DNA of 60,462 nucleotides, taken from NCBI GenBank assembly GCA_937123825.1, contig CAKZKQ010000735.1, forward strand, positions 1-60,462, in the 5' to 3' direction. The stretch's first letter is position 1; each line of letters begins with the position of its first letter. Positions 42,860 to 51,352 of the stretch are shown here, piece after piece. Made by a program: the position numbers and the translations under genes. The notes beneath the pieces are model-generated. The model made no database searches, had not been told where the DNA came from, and worked only from the letters and a program-made list of their open reading frames with translations. The DNA is from an uncultured Pseudomonadota bacterium (GTDB lineage: Bacteria > Myxococcota_A > Bradymonadia > Bradymonadales > GCA-2716585).

Positions 42860-44920
42860 ATGAACATCCAAAAGACCTGGACGCTGGGGCTCGCCGTTGT
42901 TCTGGCGGCGCTGAGCGCTTGCGGCGGCGGTTCGGATGAGGCGCCGCCAAGCGTCGATGAGTGCCAGGGCGACGGCGACTGCTCGCTGGAAGAGTCCTGC
43001 CAGCAGGGGCGCTGTGTAGCGCGCCAGGACGATGACACCCCCGACGCCGAGGATGACCCGGGACCCGACCCAGCGCAGGTCTGCACCCCCTGCAACAGCG
43101 ACGACGACTGCGGGCGGCCCGAAGACCGCTGCCTGGACCTGGTCGATGGGCGCTTTTGCGGACGCGACTGCGCCGATGACAACACCCCCTGCCCAGGACA
43201 GAGCCAGTGTCAGGCAGTCGGCGACGCACTCCAGTGTGTGCCGCTCGGCAACCAATGTGCCGACTGCTTTGACCCCGACAACGACGGCTTTGGAAGCGGT
43301 GAGGCCTGCAACGGACCCGACTGCCAACCCAACGACCCGCAGAGCTTCCCCGACGCCCCCGAGCTATGCGACGGCGTCGACAACGACTGCGACGAAGGCG
43401 TGGACGAGGATTTTGCTCTGGACGACTCTTTGCTCAATTGCGGAGGGTGCGGCGTGGTTTGCGACCCGCCCCGTACAGGAGAAGCCGCCTGTGTTGAGGG
43501 CCAATGCCAGATCGTGCGCTGTGAGGCGGGCTTTGGCGACTGCGACGGCCTGATCGACAACGGCTGCGAAGAACCCCTGGACCTCTTCTTCCTGGATGAC
43601 GACGGCGACCGCTTTGGACGCGGCGACATCACCGCCAGCCAGTGCACCGCCCCAGACGGGTACGCCGCCGTGGCGGGCGACTGCGACGACGATGACCCCG
43701 AGGTCTTCCCCGGCCAGGAAGACCTCTGCGACGGCATCGACAACGACTGCGACAATGTCTTTGACGAAGACACCGACCTGCCTGACGCCAACCTCACACA
43801 AGGGGTCTGCGCGGGCACCACGCAGATCTGCACCCGCAACGGGGACTTTGTCGAACCCAACTACGGCGCCATCGACGGCTACGAATTTGAAGAGACCACC
43901 TGCGATGGGCTCGACAACGACTGCGACGGCGACACCGACGAAGGCTGCGACCCCTGCACCGTCCCCCTCTTCTTCCCCAACGTCCAGGCCGCCGCCGACG
44001 CGCGCTGCCAGACCATCCGCGTTCAGGCAAATGCCCCCGGCGATCTGACGCTGACCAACCCTCCCGAAGACGTCACGCTGGTCCCCGACGCTCAGAACTT
44101 TGCGCTGGACTCCATCTTCATCTCTCTGGAGGCAGGCAACGCGGTCAATGTGCGCGTGGAGCGCTTTGAAGTCGGCCAGATCACCATTCAGTCGATCGAC
44201 CCGGCGGCCTCGGTGACCCTGGACGGCCTGACTGTGCAGGGTGCCCGCGGGCAGATCTCAGCGGTCACGCTGACGGGCTTCAACGTCACGGTTACGGGCA
44301 GCACCTTTGAGGACAACCAATCGGCGGCGGACAACGGCGTGGGCGGCGCGGTCTTCATTTCGTTGGGGCGCAACATGCGCCTGCTCGGCAACGTCTTTCG
44401 GGACAATCAGGCCACCGGCAACGGCAACGTCGGCGGCGCCATCTACGTCGAAGACCCCGAGACCGAACTCTTGCTGGCCGCCAACCTCTTTGACGGCAAC
44501 CAGGTCAGCAGCCCCAACGGCGCTGGCGCCATCGTGCTGGCCGACAACATCCGCGCCCTCACCATGGAGAACAACACCTTTGTCTCCAACACCAACGCCC
44601 TCAACATCCAGGCCAGCGCCCTGCACTGCCTCCAGGGCCTGGGCAACGGCGCCGCGCGCAACAACATCATGTGGCTCCAGACCGGGCGACACATCCAGGG
44701 CTGCCAGGGCCTGACCATCACCTACTCCAACCACCAGAACCAAGCCCCCGATGGCCTGGGCAACATCTCGGCCGACCCGCTCTTTGTCGACAACGAGGCC
44801 GACTTCAACCTCCAACCCAACTCCCCCTGCGTCAACACGGGCGACCCCGACCCTGCCGTGATGGACCTCGACAACAGCCGCAACGATATGGGATACACAG
44901 GGGGTCCCTTTGCACATTGA
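42860..44920 (+). CDS. MopE-like lipoprotein with metal-binding repeats and beta-helix region
   Basis: A 686-residue protein from ATG 42860, with a lipoprotein signal (AALSACGGG). A Cys-rich N-terminus (DxxCSLEESCQQGRCV) is followed by several CDGVDNDCDEGVDE-type repeats (CDGIDNDCDN, CDGLDNDCDG), the putative metal-binding motif of MopE-like Myxococcota proteins. The C-terminal ~300 residues contain right-handed beta-helix-style repeats (VTVTGSTFEDNQSA, MRLLGNVFRDNQATG, LLLAANLFDGNQ). Many such proteins sit on the cell surface; MopE in Methylococcus binds copper. No catalytic residues were recognised. Confidence 0.85.
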   Translation: MNIQKTWTLGLAVVLAALSACGGGSDEAPPSVDECQGDGDCSLEESCQQGRCVARQDDDTPDAEDDPGPDPAQVCTPCNSDDDCGRPEDRCLDLVDGRFCGRDCADDNTPCPGQSQCQAVGDALQCVPLGNQCADCFDPDNDGFGSGEACNGPDCQPNDPQSFPDAPELCDGVDNDCDEGVDEDFALDDSLLNCGGCGVVCDPPRTGEAACVEGQCQIVRCEAGFGDCDGLIDNGCEEPLDLFFLDDDGDRFGRGDITASQCTAPDGYAAVAGDCDDDDPEVFPGQEDLCDGIDNDCDNVFDEDTDLPDANLTQGVCAGTTQICTRNGDFVEPNYGAIDGYEFEETTCDGLDNDCDGDTDEGCDPCTVPLFFPNVQAAADARCQTIRVQANAPGDLTLTNPPEDVTLVPDAQNFALDSIFISLEAGNAVNVRVERFEVGQITIQSIDPAASVTLDGLTVQGARGQISAVTLTGFNVTVTGSTFEDNQSAADNGVGGAVFISLGRNMRLLGNVFRDNQATGNGNVGGAIYVEDPETELLLAANLFDGNQVSSPNGAGAIVLADNIRALTMENNTFVSNTNALNIQASALHCLQGLGNGAARNNIMWLQTGRHIQGCQGLTITYSNHQNQAPDGLGNISADPLFVDNEADFNLQPNSPCVNTGDPDPAVMDLDNSRNDMGYTGGPFAH

Positions 44921-45044
44921 AAACCATTCGAAAAGCAGACTGGACCGCCCTTTTCGAACGGCTGGACACCAAGGCTCGCCCTGCAAGCCCTTTTGAAAGC
45001 CCCTTGAACCCCAAAACGCCGTACAACCCACCTGTGAGCAGCCG

Positions 45045-47054
45045 ATGATGGAACTGGACTTCATCCCTTTCACCACGCTGACCCAACAAGAGCGCCTGGC
45101 GCTGCGCGCCGACATGAAAGAGGTGCGCTTTGAACCCGGTCAGCAAATCGCCACCCAGGGCGACTGCAAAGATCAGCGCGTCTTCATCCTCCTCGAAGGC
45201 ATCGTCGAGGTTCTGGACGAACCCTATCCAGGGCGCAGTGAACTGGTTGGGCGAGTCGAGCCGGGTCATTACTTCGGCGAGCGGAGCATTTTGTTTGATG
45301 AGCCCCGGGCGCACTCGGTGCGGGTGGGCAGAGATCCGGCGCGGTGTCTGGTGGTTGAAGGGGAGCGCTTTGTGGGGCTCCTGGACGCCAACCCGCGCTT
45401 TGCCCAGGCCATGGGGAGCCTGCTGCGCGAGAAGCAGAAGATCTTTGTGGCCTTTGACCACTTTATGGCCACGTTGCTGCACGGCGTGACCACCGGCGAG
45501 ATTGATTTTGGGGCGTTGGTTGAGCGCTATAAGGCGCTCAAGCCCGCCCTGCACCCGCATTTGAACGATGCGGACGTCATTGACTTTGATGGGTTGTCGT
45601 ACGCCATTCGGCGGTTGCCCAGAAACCTGACCGAAACCTTTATGTGGTTCCTGGCCGACGACCTGCCGGGGATTTACCGCGATCCGCAGCGCCACTTTGA
45701 GGCCATCGAGACCGATGGCAGGCGGCGGACGGTCTACCAGATGATGCCGGGCAAGAGCATCGTGCTGCTGCGCGATGGGATGTCGGATTTGATTGACCTG
45801 CTCTCATGCATGTGCCTCTACGCGGTCGAGGCGCGCAAGCTGCGCCTGCGCTTGGCGTCACCCAAGATCCTTGAGGGGCTGCTGGGGTGTGAGGGCGATG
45901 ATCAGGACGCGGCGGGCAAAACCCTGCGCGCACTGCCGATCACCGAGGAGGAGGCCCAGGGGCTGGAGGCGCTGTGGCCAGGGTCTGCGCTAAAGCGCGT
46001 GCGCCAGATGGTCTTGCACCATGAGGACTTCAAGGTCTGCATCTGGAAGCGGATCGGCAACTACAACAGCAGCCACGCCGACGTCTGGACCCACCAACTG
46101 GCCCAGGCCACCGAAAAACTGATGGGCTGTCGCCCCCACGCACTTCCAACCGACCTGAAGGTCCACATCATCAGCAGCAACACCCACTCGGTGACCAACT
46201 GCCTGAGCCAGTGGCTCACCCATCAGGCCGAGGCCATCCGCCAATGGGGCCACGACACCCAAAACCCCATGATGCAAGACGCCTGGGCCAACCCCTACGA
46301 TCTGGCGGTGGCGCTGGCACGCGGCTACCTCAAAGCCCATCCGGAGCAAGCCCAGCGCCGCGCCCAGATCGATGACCACGAAGGGATGCTGACCCTGCGC
46401 GAGACGGCCTTCACCGGCATCCAGGTCCAGCTCTTTGACACCTCCAAGCTGGCCGGGCGCGCCATGGACCCTTCGCTCAACGCGGTTCCCAAAGAGCGGG
46501 CGCTGCTGGTCAACATCGACTACGCCTTTGGACAGCAGGCCGGCGAGATCATCACCAACCTGATTCAACTCTTTGGCCCCAACCTGGCCAGCGTCAACGT
46601 GCTGGGCAAAGCTGGCGGCCTGCAAGGCGACCGAGGCGACGTTCTGCTGCCCACGGCGTTCTTGCAGCAAGAGGACGACCTCTTCCAACCCCTGCGCGGC
46701 AACAGCGCGCAGCATCAGGCGCTGGAGGCCCTTTTGCCTGACCGTGGCATCCACGTCGGCCCGGTGCTGACCGTCGCCGGGACGCTCCTGCAAAACCCCA
46801 CCATGTTGCACTTCTACCGGCGCGTGTGGCGCTCAGTCGGACTGGAAATGGAGGGATCTTACTACCACCGACCGCTCCAGGACGCGTTGGCGCTGGGTTT
46901 GGTGCCCGAATCCATCCAACTGCGCTACCTCTACTATGTCTCTGATCTGCCGCTGGACACCGAGGCCAACCTCTCGGGTGCCATGCGCGCCATCGAGGGC
47001 ATCCCTCCGCTCTACGCCATCACGCGCCACGTCCTCAACAGCATCTGGCAATGA
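45045..47054 (+). CDS. Cyclic-nucleotide-binding protein with C-terminal nucleoside-phosphorylase-like domain
   Basis: A 669-residue soluble protein. Residues ~8-125 are a cNMP-binding fold whose phosphate-binding cassette is intact (FGERSILFDEPRAHSV). A ~280-residue helical region that I do not recognise follows. Residues ~430-669 resemble the phosphorylase/MTAN superfamily: GKAGGLQGDRGDVLLPTAF (521-539), VGPVLTVAGTL, LEMEGSYY (EMEG 601-604) and YYVSDLP (D634). EMEG and SD match the substrate Glu and the catalytic Asp of 5'-methylthioadenosine nucleosidases. No partner operon was seen: its neighbours are the MopE-like gene upstream and a small cysteine-rich gene on the other strand downstream. 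A cNMP-gated nucleosidase would be a plausible signalling or abortive effector. There is no clear SD; ATG 45045 or 45048. Confidence 0.75.
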   Translation: MMELDFIPFTTLTQQERLALRADMKEVRFEPGQQIATQGDCKDQRVFILLEGIVEVLDEPYPGRSELVGRVEPGHYFGERSILFDEPRAHSVRVGRDPARCLVVEGERFVGLLDANPRFAQAMGSLLREKQKIFVAFDHFMATLLHGVTTGEIDFGALVERYKALKPALHPHLNDADVIDFDGLSYAIRRLPRNLTETFMWFLADDLPGIYRDPQRHFEAIETDGRRRTVYQMMPGKSIVLLRDGMSDLIDLLSCMCLYAVEARKLRLRLASPKILEGLLGCEGDDQDAAGKTLRALPITEEEAQGLEALWPGSALKRVRQMVLHHEDFKVCIWKRIGNYNSSHADVWTHQLAQATEKLMGCRPHALPTDLKVHIISSNTHSVTNCLSQWLTHQAEAIRQWGHDTQNPMMQDAWANPYDLAVALARGYLKAHPEQAQRRAQIDDHEGMLTLRETAFTGIQVQLFDTSKLAGRAMDPSLNAVPKERALLVNIDYAFGQQAGEIITNLIQLFGPNLASVNVLGKAGGLQGDRGDVLLPTAFLQQEDDLFQPLRGNSAQHQALEALLPDRGIHVGPVLTVAGTLLQNPTMLHFYRRVWRSVGLEMEGSYYHRPLQDALALGLVPESIQLRYLYYVSDLPLDTEANLSGAMRAIEGIPPLYAITRHVLNSIWQ

Positions 47055-47252
47055 CGCCCACCGTCTCCAGACGCTCTGCCGGGCAAGGTGCCATGACTTG
47101 CCCGCCCTCTTTGCCCCTGCCAAAAACGCAGCGCGCCCCTGAAGCGCATCGCACCGGGTTTAAACCCGGCCCAAAGCGGCTCCAGAGGTCTCTTGGCTCA
47201 ACAAACGCACCGGCCTGATCTCCAAGCCTGGATCAGGCGCCGTGCTGCGTCG

Positions 47253-47555
47253 TCAGCGGTCCTTCTTGCGGGGGGTGCGCTTCTTGACCTTGCCCACAGC
47301 GTCCGGCGGCACCGAGTTGGGATCGATGTTGGGACGATCCCAGCAACCACAACCGGCGCAAAGGTCAATCTCGCTGCAAGGCGGCGAGGGGCGCACGGTG
47401 GTGCACTCATCGGCCTTCCAGACGCCGCCCTGGTTCTTGTCTGCGGTGCAGACCATCACACCGGGCTCGGCAGCCTCGGGTTGGGGCGCGTCGACCATCG
47501 ACGCGGCAGAGAGAGCAAAGAAACAGGTCAAAGCAAAGAGGGTTTTGCGAAACAT
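47253..47555 (-). CDS. Small secreted cysteine-rich protein
   Basis: A 100-residue protein from ATG 47555 (GAGG five bases upstream) with a signal peptide (MFRKTLFALTCFFALSAAS). The mature part has six Cys (VCTADKN, DECTTV, PCSEIDLCAGCGCWD) and a basic Lys/Arg tail (KKRTPRKKDR). It has no recognised family. The Cys may form disulphides or bind metal outside the cytoplasm. It is convergent with the cNMP/phosphorylase gene. Confidence 0.55.
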   Translation of the reverse strand: MFRKTLFALTCFFALSAASMVDAPQPEAAEPGVMVCTADKNQGGVWKADECTTVRPSPPCSEIDLCAGCGCWDRPNIDPNSVPPDAVGKVKKRTPRKKDR

Positions 47556-47609
47556 TGGATCCTCATCTGGGACATGGCGCACCATGGCACAGCGCGCCGG
47601 GTTGAAGGT

Positions 47610-47690
47610 CCCCCACCACGGGGGGGCTTGGCTTCGTTACTGCTTCTGGACGGGGGTCTCTGGAGACCGTTGCGCAAAAAAATCGCGCAA
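47610..47690. promoter_or_regulatory. Three small hairpins in the divergent region
   Basis: Stems CCCCC/GGGGG (47610-47614 with 47620-47624), GGTCTC/GAGACC (47655-47660 with 47663-47668) and TTGCGC/GCGCAA (47670-47675 with 47685-47690) occur in a row upstream of the small cysteine-rich gene. The A-rich loop of the third may mark a minus-strand T run. The rest of 47556-47882 shows no gene. Confidence 0.3.
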
Positions 47691-47882
47691 GATCACACCG
47701 CGCAAATACGCACCGTGGGCAAAGACGTTGCACCCAACGCCAACCCAGACGCGCAGCCGCCTGCGCGGGCTCGCCAGGCCGCTTTGACACCACTGGTGGC
47801 CTTGCGCTACTGACATAGGCTCGCCCCGGACACCACCAGGGCAGGTTCTCTTGCAGACCAAAGACCTTTGGAGCACCAGTCG

Positions 47883-48578
47883 TTGGACAATAGCGTATTG
47901 AAACAGGCCCCGGTGGGCGTCGCCCCCGCAGCGGCTGTGGAGGTCAACCGACCCTACCAACTGGCCCGCTCCCCCTGGGTCACCGGCCTGACACTGATCG
48001 CGGGCATCACCTACGCCACCACGCTGGGCCTGAGCACCTACCTGATCGTGCAGCTCATCGTCAGCAACACGCAAAACCTCCCCCAGGTCAGCCTCGATCT
48101 GGCCAACTTCCAGATCGAAGGGCTCGCGGAGTTTGTGTCGGTGGTCCTGGAGCGGGTCTGGACCGACGTCAACGGCCTGATCATCGCCTTTTTGGTGGCC
48201 GAATACACCCTGAACATCATGGAGTTCATCGGCCACCGCCGAGGCAGCCTGCGCGGATGGACGATCCCGCTGATCCTGCTGCCCCTGGGGCGCACGGTGC
48301 GGGCGCTGATCATGGAGTTGGCCTGCCTCTGCGTGCTGACCCCCAAGATGTTTGGCTATTTGGGCTACATCATCGCCGCGCCCATCCTGGAAAAGGTGGG
48401 CGTGCCGGTCGGTCGTCTGGTCGACAGCTTTGATCAAGTCTGGGAGTGGCTGGAGCACATGCTGCGGATGCTCTACAACGCGCTGCACTTTACCAAAATT
48501 GAGCGCGGCGCCGACGCTCTGACCGTCTGGTTCAACCGCTTCCTGCTATTGTGGCTGCTGCACCAGTCCGACGAATAG
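47883..48578 (+). CDS. Multi-pass inner-membrane protein of unknown function
   Basis: About 231 residues. TTG 47883 (GGAG nine bases upstream) is preferred; TTG 47868 is also in frame. It has about three or four hydrophobic segments, including WVTGLTLIAGITYATTLGLS, GLIIAFLVAEYTLNIMEF and MFGYLGYIIAAPIL. The membrane segments are separated by amphipathic stretches with Glu and Arg. No motif was recognised. Convergent with the nitrilase-like gene (15-base gap). Confidence 0.6.
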   Translation: MDNSVLKQAPVGVAPAAAVEVNRPYQLARSPWVTGLTLIAGITYATTLGLSTYLIVQLIVSNTQNLPQVSLDLANFQIEGLAEFVSVVLERVWTDVNGLIIAFLVAEYTLNIMEFIGHRRGSLRGWTIPLILLPLGRTVRALIMELACLCVLTPKMFGYLGYIIAAPILEKVGVPVGRLVDSFDQVWEWLEHMLRMLYNALHFTKIERGADALTVWFNRFLLLWLLHQSDE

Positions 48579-48593
48579 CGCTTGCCAGAGCCA

Positions 48594-49421
48594 TCAAGAC
48601 ACAACTTGCTTGGCCGAGCGCACATCCCATCGGCCACCATTGCCCCGTTCAAGCTCCACCAACACCCCGCCCGCAGGCTCCTCTGGCCCAGGACCGGCGC
48701 AAACCATCTTGTTTTGCGCGTCAATGACCACGCTGGCTCCGCTGGGACCTGTTTTGCCAGCGCTGTGAAGCTCGTTGTGGCAGAAATTGGCCTGGAGCAA
48801 GGGCTTGCCCCAACGCTGGACACACTCAAACGCCGCCTGCCCCAGCCCTCCGGCGCTGGCCTGCGCCTCCCAAGGACCATCATCGGCGTCCCAGCGCCAA
48901 TACCCGGGCCACAAGACAACATCAACGTCGTCGGCGGCAAAATGGGCCTCGGGTCCATCGGCGACCTCGCGACAAATCACCAGCCCCAGGCGAACGCCCC
49001 GGTGGACAAACACGCGCTGGTTTTGCTCACTCTCGGCGCTAAAAAAGCCCTTTTCGGATGGCGTCAGCCCTGTTTTGACAAAGAAAGTCCGCTCCTGCGC
49101 CGGTAAAAGCACCCAACCGCCGTTCAAATGCCTGTCTGGTGCCATCCGCACCACCGACGGCACTACCAACGCCACGTCCAACCCCTCAGCGCGCTGCTGG
49201 AGGCGCTCCAAAGTCCCCTCAAGAGCCTCGGGCTCACACGCACCGACCTTGGACGTAAAGCCCGTCAGCGCGCACTCGGGAAAGAGGACCACCTCGGCCC
49301 CCAACCCTGCCCATCGCTGGGCTGCGGCCAACATGCGTTCGGCGTTGAGAGAGATGTTGTCGGAGTTGGGCAACTGCACCAACCCCACAACCAGACGCGG
49401 GCACTCTGTGGGTGTGGTCAT
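48594..49421 (-). CDS. Nitrilase-superfamily carbon-nitrogen hydrolase
   Basis: A 275-residue cytoplasmic enzyme with the complete catalytic triad: Glu in VVLFPECALTG, Lys in FFVKTGLTPSEKG and Cys in GLVICREVADG. Members cleave amides or nitriles; the substrate is not evident. The family includes omega-amidase and NAD-synthase-related proteins. It begins at ATG 49421 and is followed downstream by a convergent membrane-protein gene. Confidence 0.9.
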   Translation of the reverse strand: MTTPTECPRLVVGLVQLPNSDNISLNAERMLAAAQRWAGLGAEVVLFPECALTGFTSKVGACEPEALEGTLERLQQRAEGLDVALVVPSVVRMAPDRHLNGGWVLLPAQERTFFVKTGLTPSEKGFFSAESEQNQRVFVHRGVRLGLVICREVADGPEAHFAADDVDVVLWPGYWRWDADDGPWEAQASAGGLGQAAFECVQRWGKPLLQANFCHNELHSAGKTGPSGASVVIDAQNKMVCAGPGPEEPAGGVLVELERGNGGRWDVRSAKQVVS

Positions 49422-49518
49422 GCGGTCTTCTGTCGAGCCTGAAGGGCGCTGTGTCGTGGAGGTATGGGTGTTTGGGATGGATCAATGGGATGCCAAACCA
49501 CAACAGAAAGGCTTGGTA

Positions 49519-49878
49519 TCAGACCAGATCCATGTACTCGGCGGGTTTGGCGTTGAGGTAGCGGGCGACCATGCGGACGTAGGCCTCTTCGTCGTTGTCG
49601 AGCATCTCGTCGGCTTCGATGATCTCGGCCACCAGGACCAGCAGCGCGCGGCGATCGTCGGAAGTTTGGAGCGCCAGCGACTCGCAGGCCGCCTTGACAT
49701 CAAACTCGTGCCAGTCAAAGGCCTCCAATTCGGTCACCATGCCTTCGGGCAGCGCGCCGCCGACAAAGGCCTCCAGGATGTCCACAATGGCGTCCAACTC
49801 AGAGCCGTCGGCGTGTCCGTCTGAAAACGCCGCGCCGAGCAAGATTTTACCGATGGTCTTGATCTGTTCTTCGTTCAT
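49519..49878 (-). CDS. TerB-like domain protein
   Basis: A 119-residue all-helical protein. The acidic FSDGHADGSELDAIVDIL and the second LVAEIIEADEMLDNDEEAYVRMVARYLN match the duplicated metal-binding halves of the TerB/DjlA-type fold (DG-x-x-x-x-E pattern). TerB-like domains bind Ca2+ or other ions and appear in stress and defence contexts, but alone do not reveal a function. It lies 98 bases from the nitrilase gene and 94 from the UbiB-like gene, all on the minus strand. Confidence 0.75.
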   Translation of the reverse strand: MNEEQIKTIGKILLGAAFSDGHADGSELDAIVDILEAFVGGALPEGMVTELEAFDWHEFDVKAACESLALQTSDDRRALLVLVAEIIEADEMLDNDEEAYVRMVARYLNAKPAEYMDLV

Positions 49879-49971
49879 CTTCCAGTCCCTGTCGTTGTTG
49901 TCTCAAGCAGGGATGGTTGTACGACCTTCGGAGGAGGGAAACAACACCGACAGGTCTGGTTTGGACCCGGT

Positions 49972-51306
49972 TTAAGACTCCTGATTGAGGGTCTTCATGA
50001 CGATGTCCAGGAAACGGCCCCGTGAGCGGATGATCCGCAGGTTGCCGTAGTGGCCGCCCACGACGCGATCGATGAAGACGATCTCGACAGGAGGCTGGAA
50101 GGACGCAAGGCGCTTGAGCAGGCCCGGCACCAGACGCTTGACATCGTCGTGCACGGTGGAAGCGCCGTAGTCAAAGGGCTCGTCGCTCAAAAAGGGCGTC
50201 AGGATCGTGTGGCGCCAGGTCTTGTAGTAGGACAACTCGACCGGCGGCCCCTCTTCGCGCCTTGCCCCCAGCGCCACCAGCCCCGTCTCGACCTCTGGGT
50301 AATCCTCGTTGATGCCCGCCAGCAGAGTCTTGCGGTAGGCCTCGACGATCTCGGGCTTGAGGTGCTTGACGCAGCCAAAGTCGTAGAGCACCAGCGAGCC
50401 GTCCTTACGGAAGGCAAAGTTGGCGGGGTTGGGGTCAGCGTGGATGGACTGAAAGTCAAAGATCTGGGCCAATGACATCTCAAAGAGGTGCTTGCCGATC
50501 AGGTCGCGTGCCTCCTGGGTAAAGCCCTCTTTGTCCAGGTCGTTGATGTTGGTTCCAGGCTCGTAGGTGAGCGTCAGGACGCGCTTGGAGCTGCGCTCAC
50601 CAACCACCTCGGGGATGGTGATGAAGGGGTGCTTGAGGTGGTACTGGCGAAAAGCGCGGACGTTGTCGGCCTCGATGCAGTAATCGAGCTCTTCGTGCAG
50701 ACGCTCGCGCAGCTCGCGAAAGAGGTCGTTGAAGGCCGGACCCTTGACCTGAATCAAGCCGCTGGCCCGCAGCGCCAGCTTCAGGTGGGACAAGTCGGAG
50801 TCCACCGAGTTGTCCACCCCTGGGTACTGGATCTTGACCACGACCTCGCGGCCGTCGTCGGTGCGCGCGCGGTGCACCTGACCAATCGAGGCCGACGCAA
50901 AGGGCGTGGGGTCAAAGTGATCAAAGAGCACGCCAGGGGGCGCCCCAAGCTCGGACTCGATCTGCTCGGCGATGACCTCAAAGGACATCGGCGGCGAGTC
51001 CTTTTGAAGCTTGCGCAGCGCCCCGGCCAGCTCGGGGGGCAGGACGTCGCCCGCCACCGAGGCCATCTGGCCGATCTTCATCGCAGCCCCTTTGAGTTCC
51101 CCCAGCGTCTCTGCGATCCGCTCGCCGTTGGCCAGGTGGATCTCCGCCCGGTCACGGGCGGCCTTTTCAGCGTCCTGGAAGACGGACTTCAGGCGGCTTT
51201 TGGCGTAATTGCCCGCCACCGACGCCGTCATCCCCGCCAACTTCATAAAACGCTGGCGTTTGCTCACTGGGCGCGACTGCTTGCTCTTGTCCTGCTGGTC
51301 TGACAT
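49972..51306 (-). CDS. ABC1/AarF/UbiB-type atypical kinase
   Basis: About 444 residues from ATG 51306. It has the ABC1 hallmarks: KxGQ motif (GAAMKIGQMASVAGD), PPELAGALRKLQKDSPP, ASIGQVHRA with the Ala-rich loop, VVVKIQYPGV Lys, IHADPNPANF catalytic motif and YDFGCVKHL metal Asp. UbiB-type proteins support ubiquinone synthesis or lipid homeostasis. It has no obvious C-terminal membrane pair, so its class is unclear. GGAG lies 11 bases before the start. Confidence 0.9.
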   Translation of the reverse strand: MSDQQDKSKQSRPVSKRQRFMKLAGMTASVAGNYAKSRLKSVFQDAEKAARDRAEIHLANGERIAETLGELKGAAMKIGQMASVAGDVLPPELAGALRKLQKDSPPMSFEVIAEQIESELGAPPGVLFDHFDPTPFASASIGQVHRARTDDGREVVVKIQYPGVDNSVDSDLSHLKLALRASGLIQVKGPAFNDLFRELRERLHEELDYCIEADNVRAFRQYHLKHPFITIPEVVGERSSKRVLTLTYEPGTNINDLDKEGFTQEARDLIGKHLFEMSLAQIFDFQSIHADPNPANFAFRKDGSLVLYDFGCVKHLKPEIVEAYRKTLLAGINEDYPEVETGLVALGARREEGPPVELSYYKTWRHTILTPFLSDEPFDYGASTVHDDVKRLVPGLLKRLASFQPPVEIVFIDRVVGGHYGNLRIIRSRGRFLDIVMKTLNQES

Positions 51307-51352
51307 CTGGCCGTTTACTCCGCCGGAACACATGGTGCCCCGTGCACCATCG

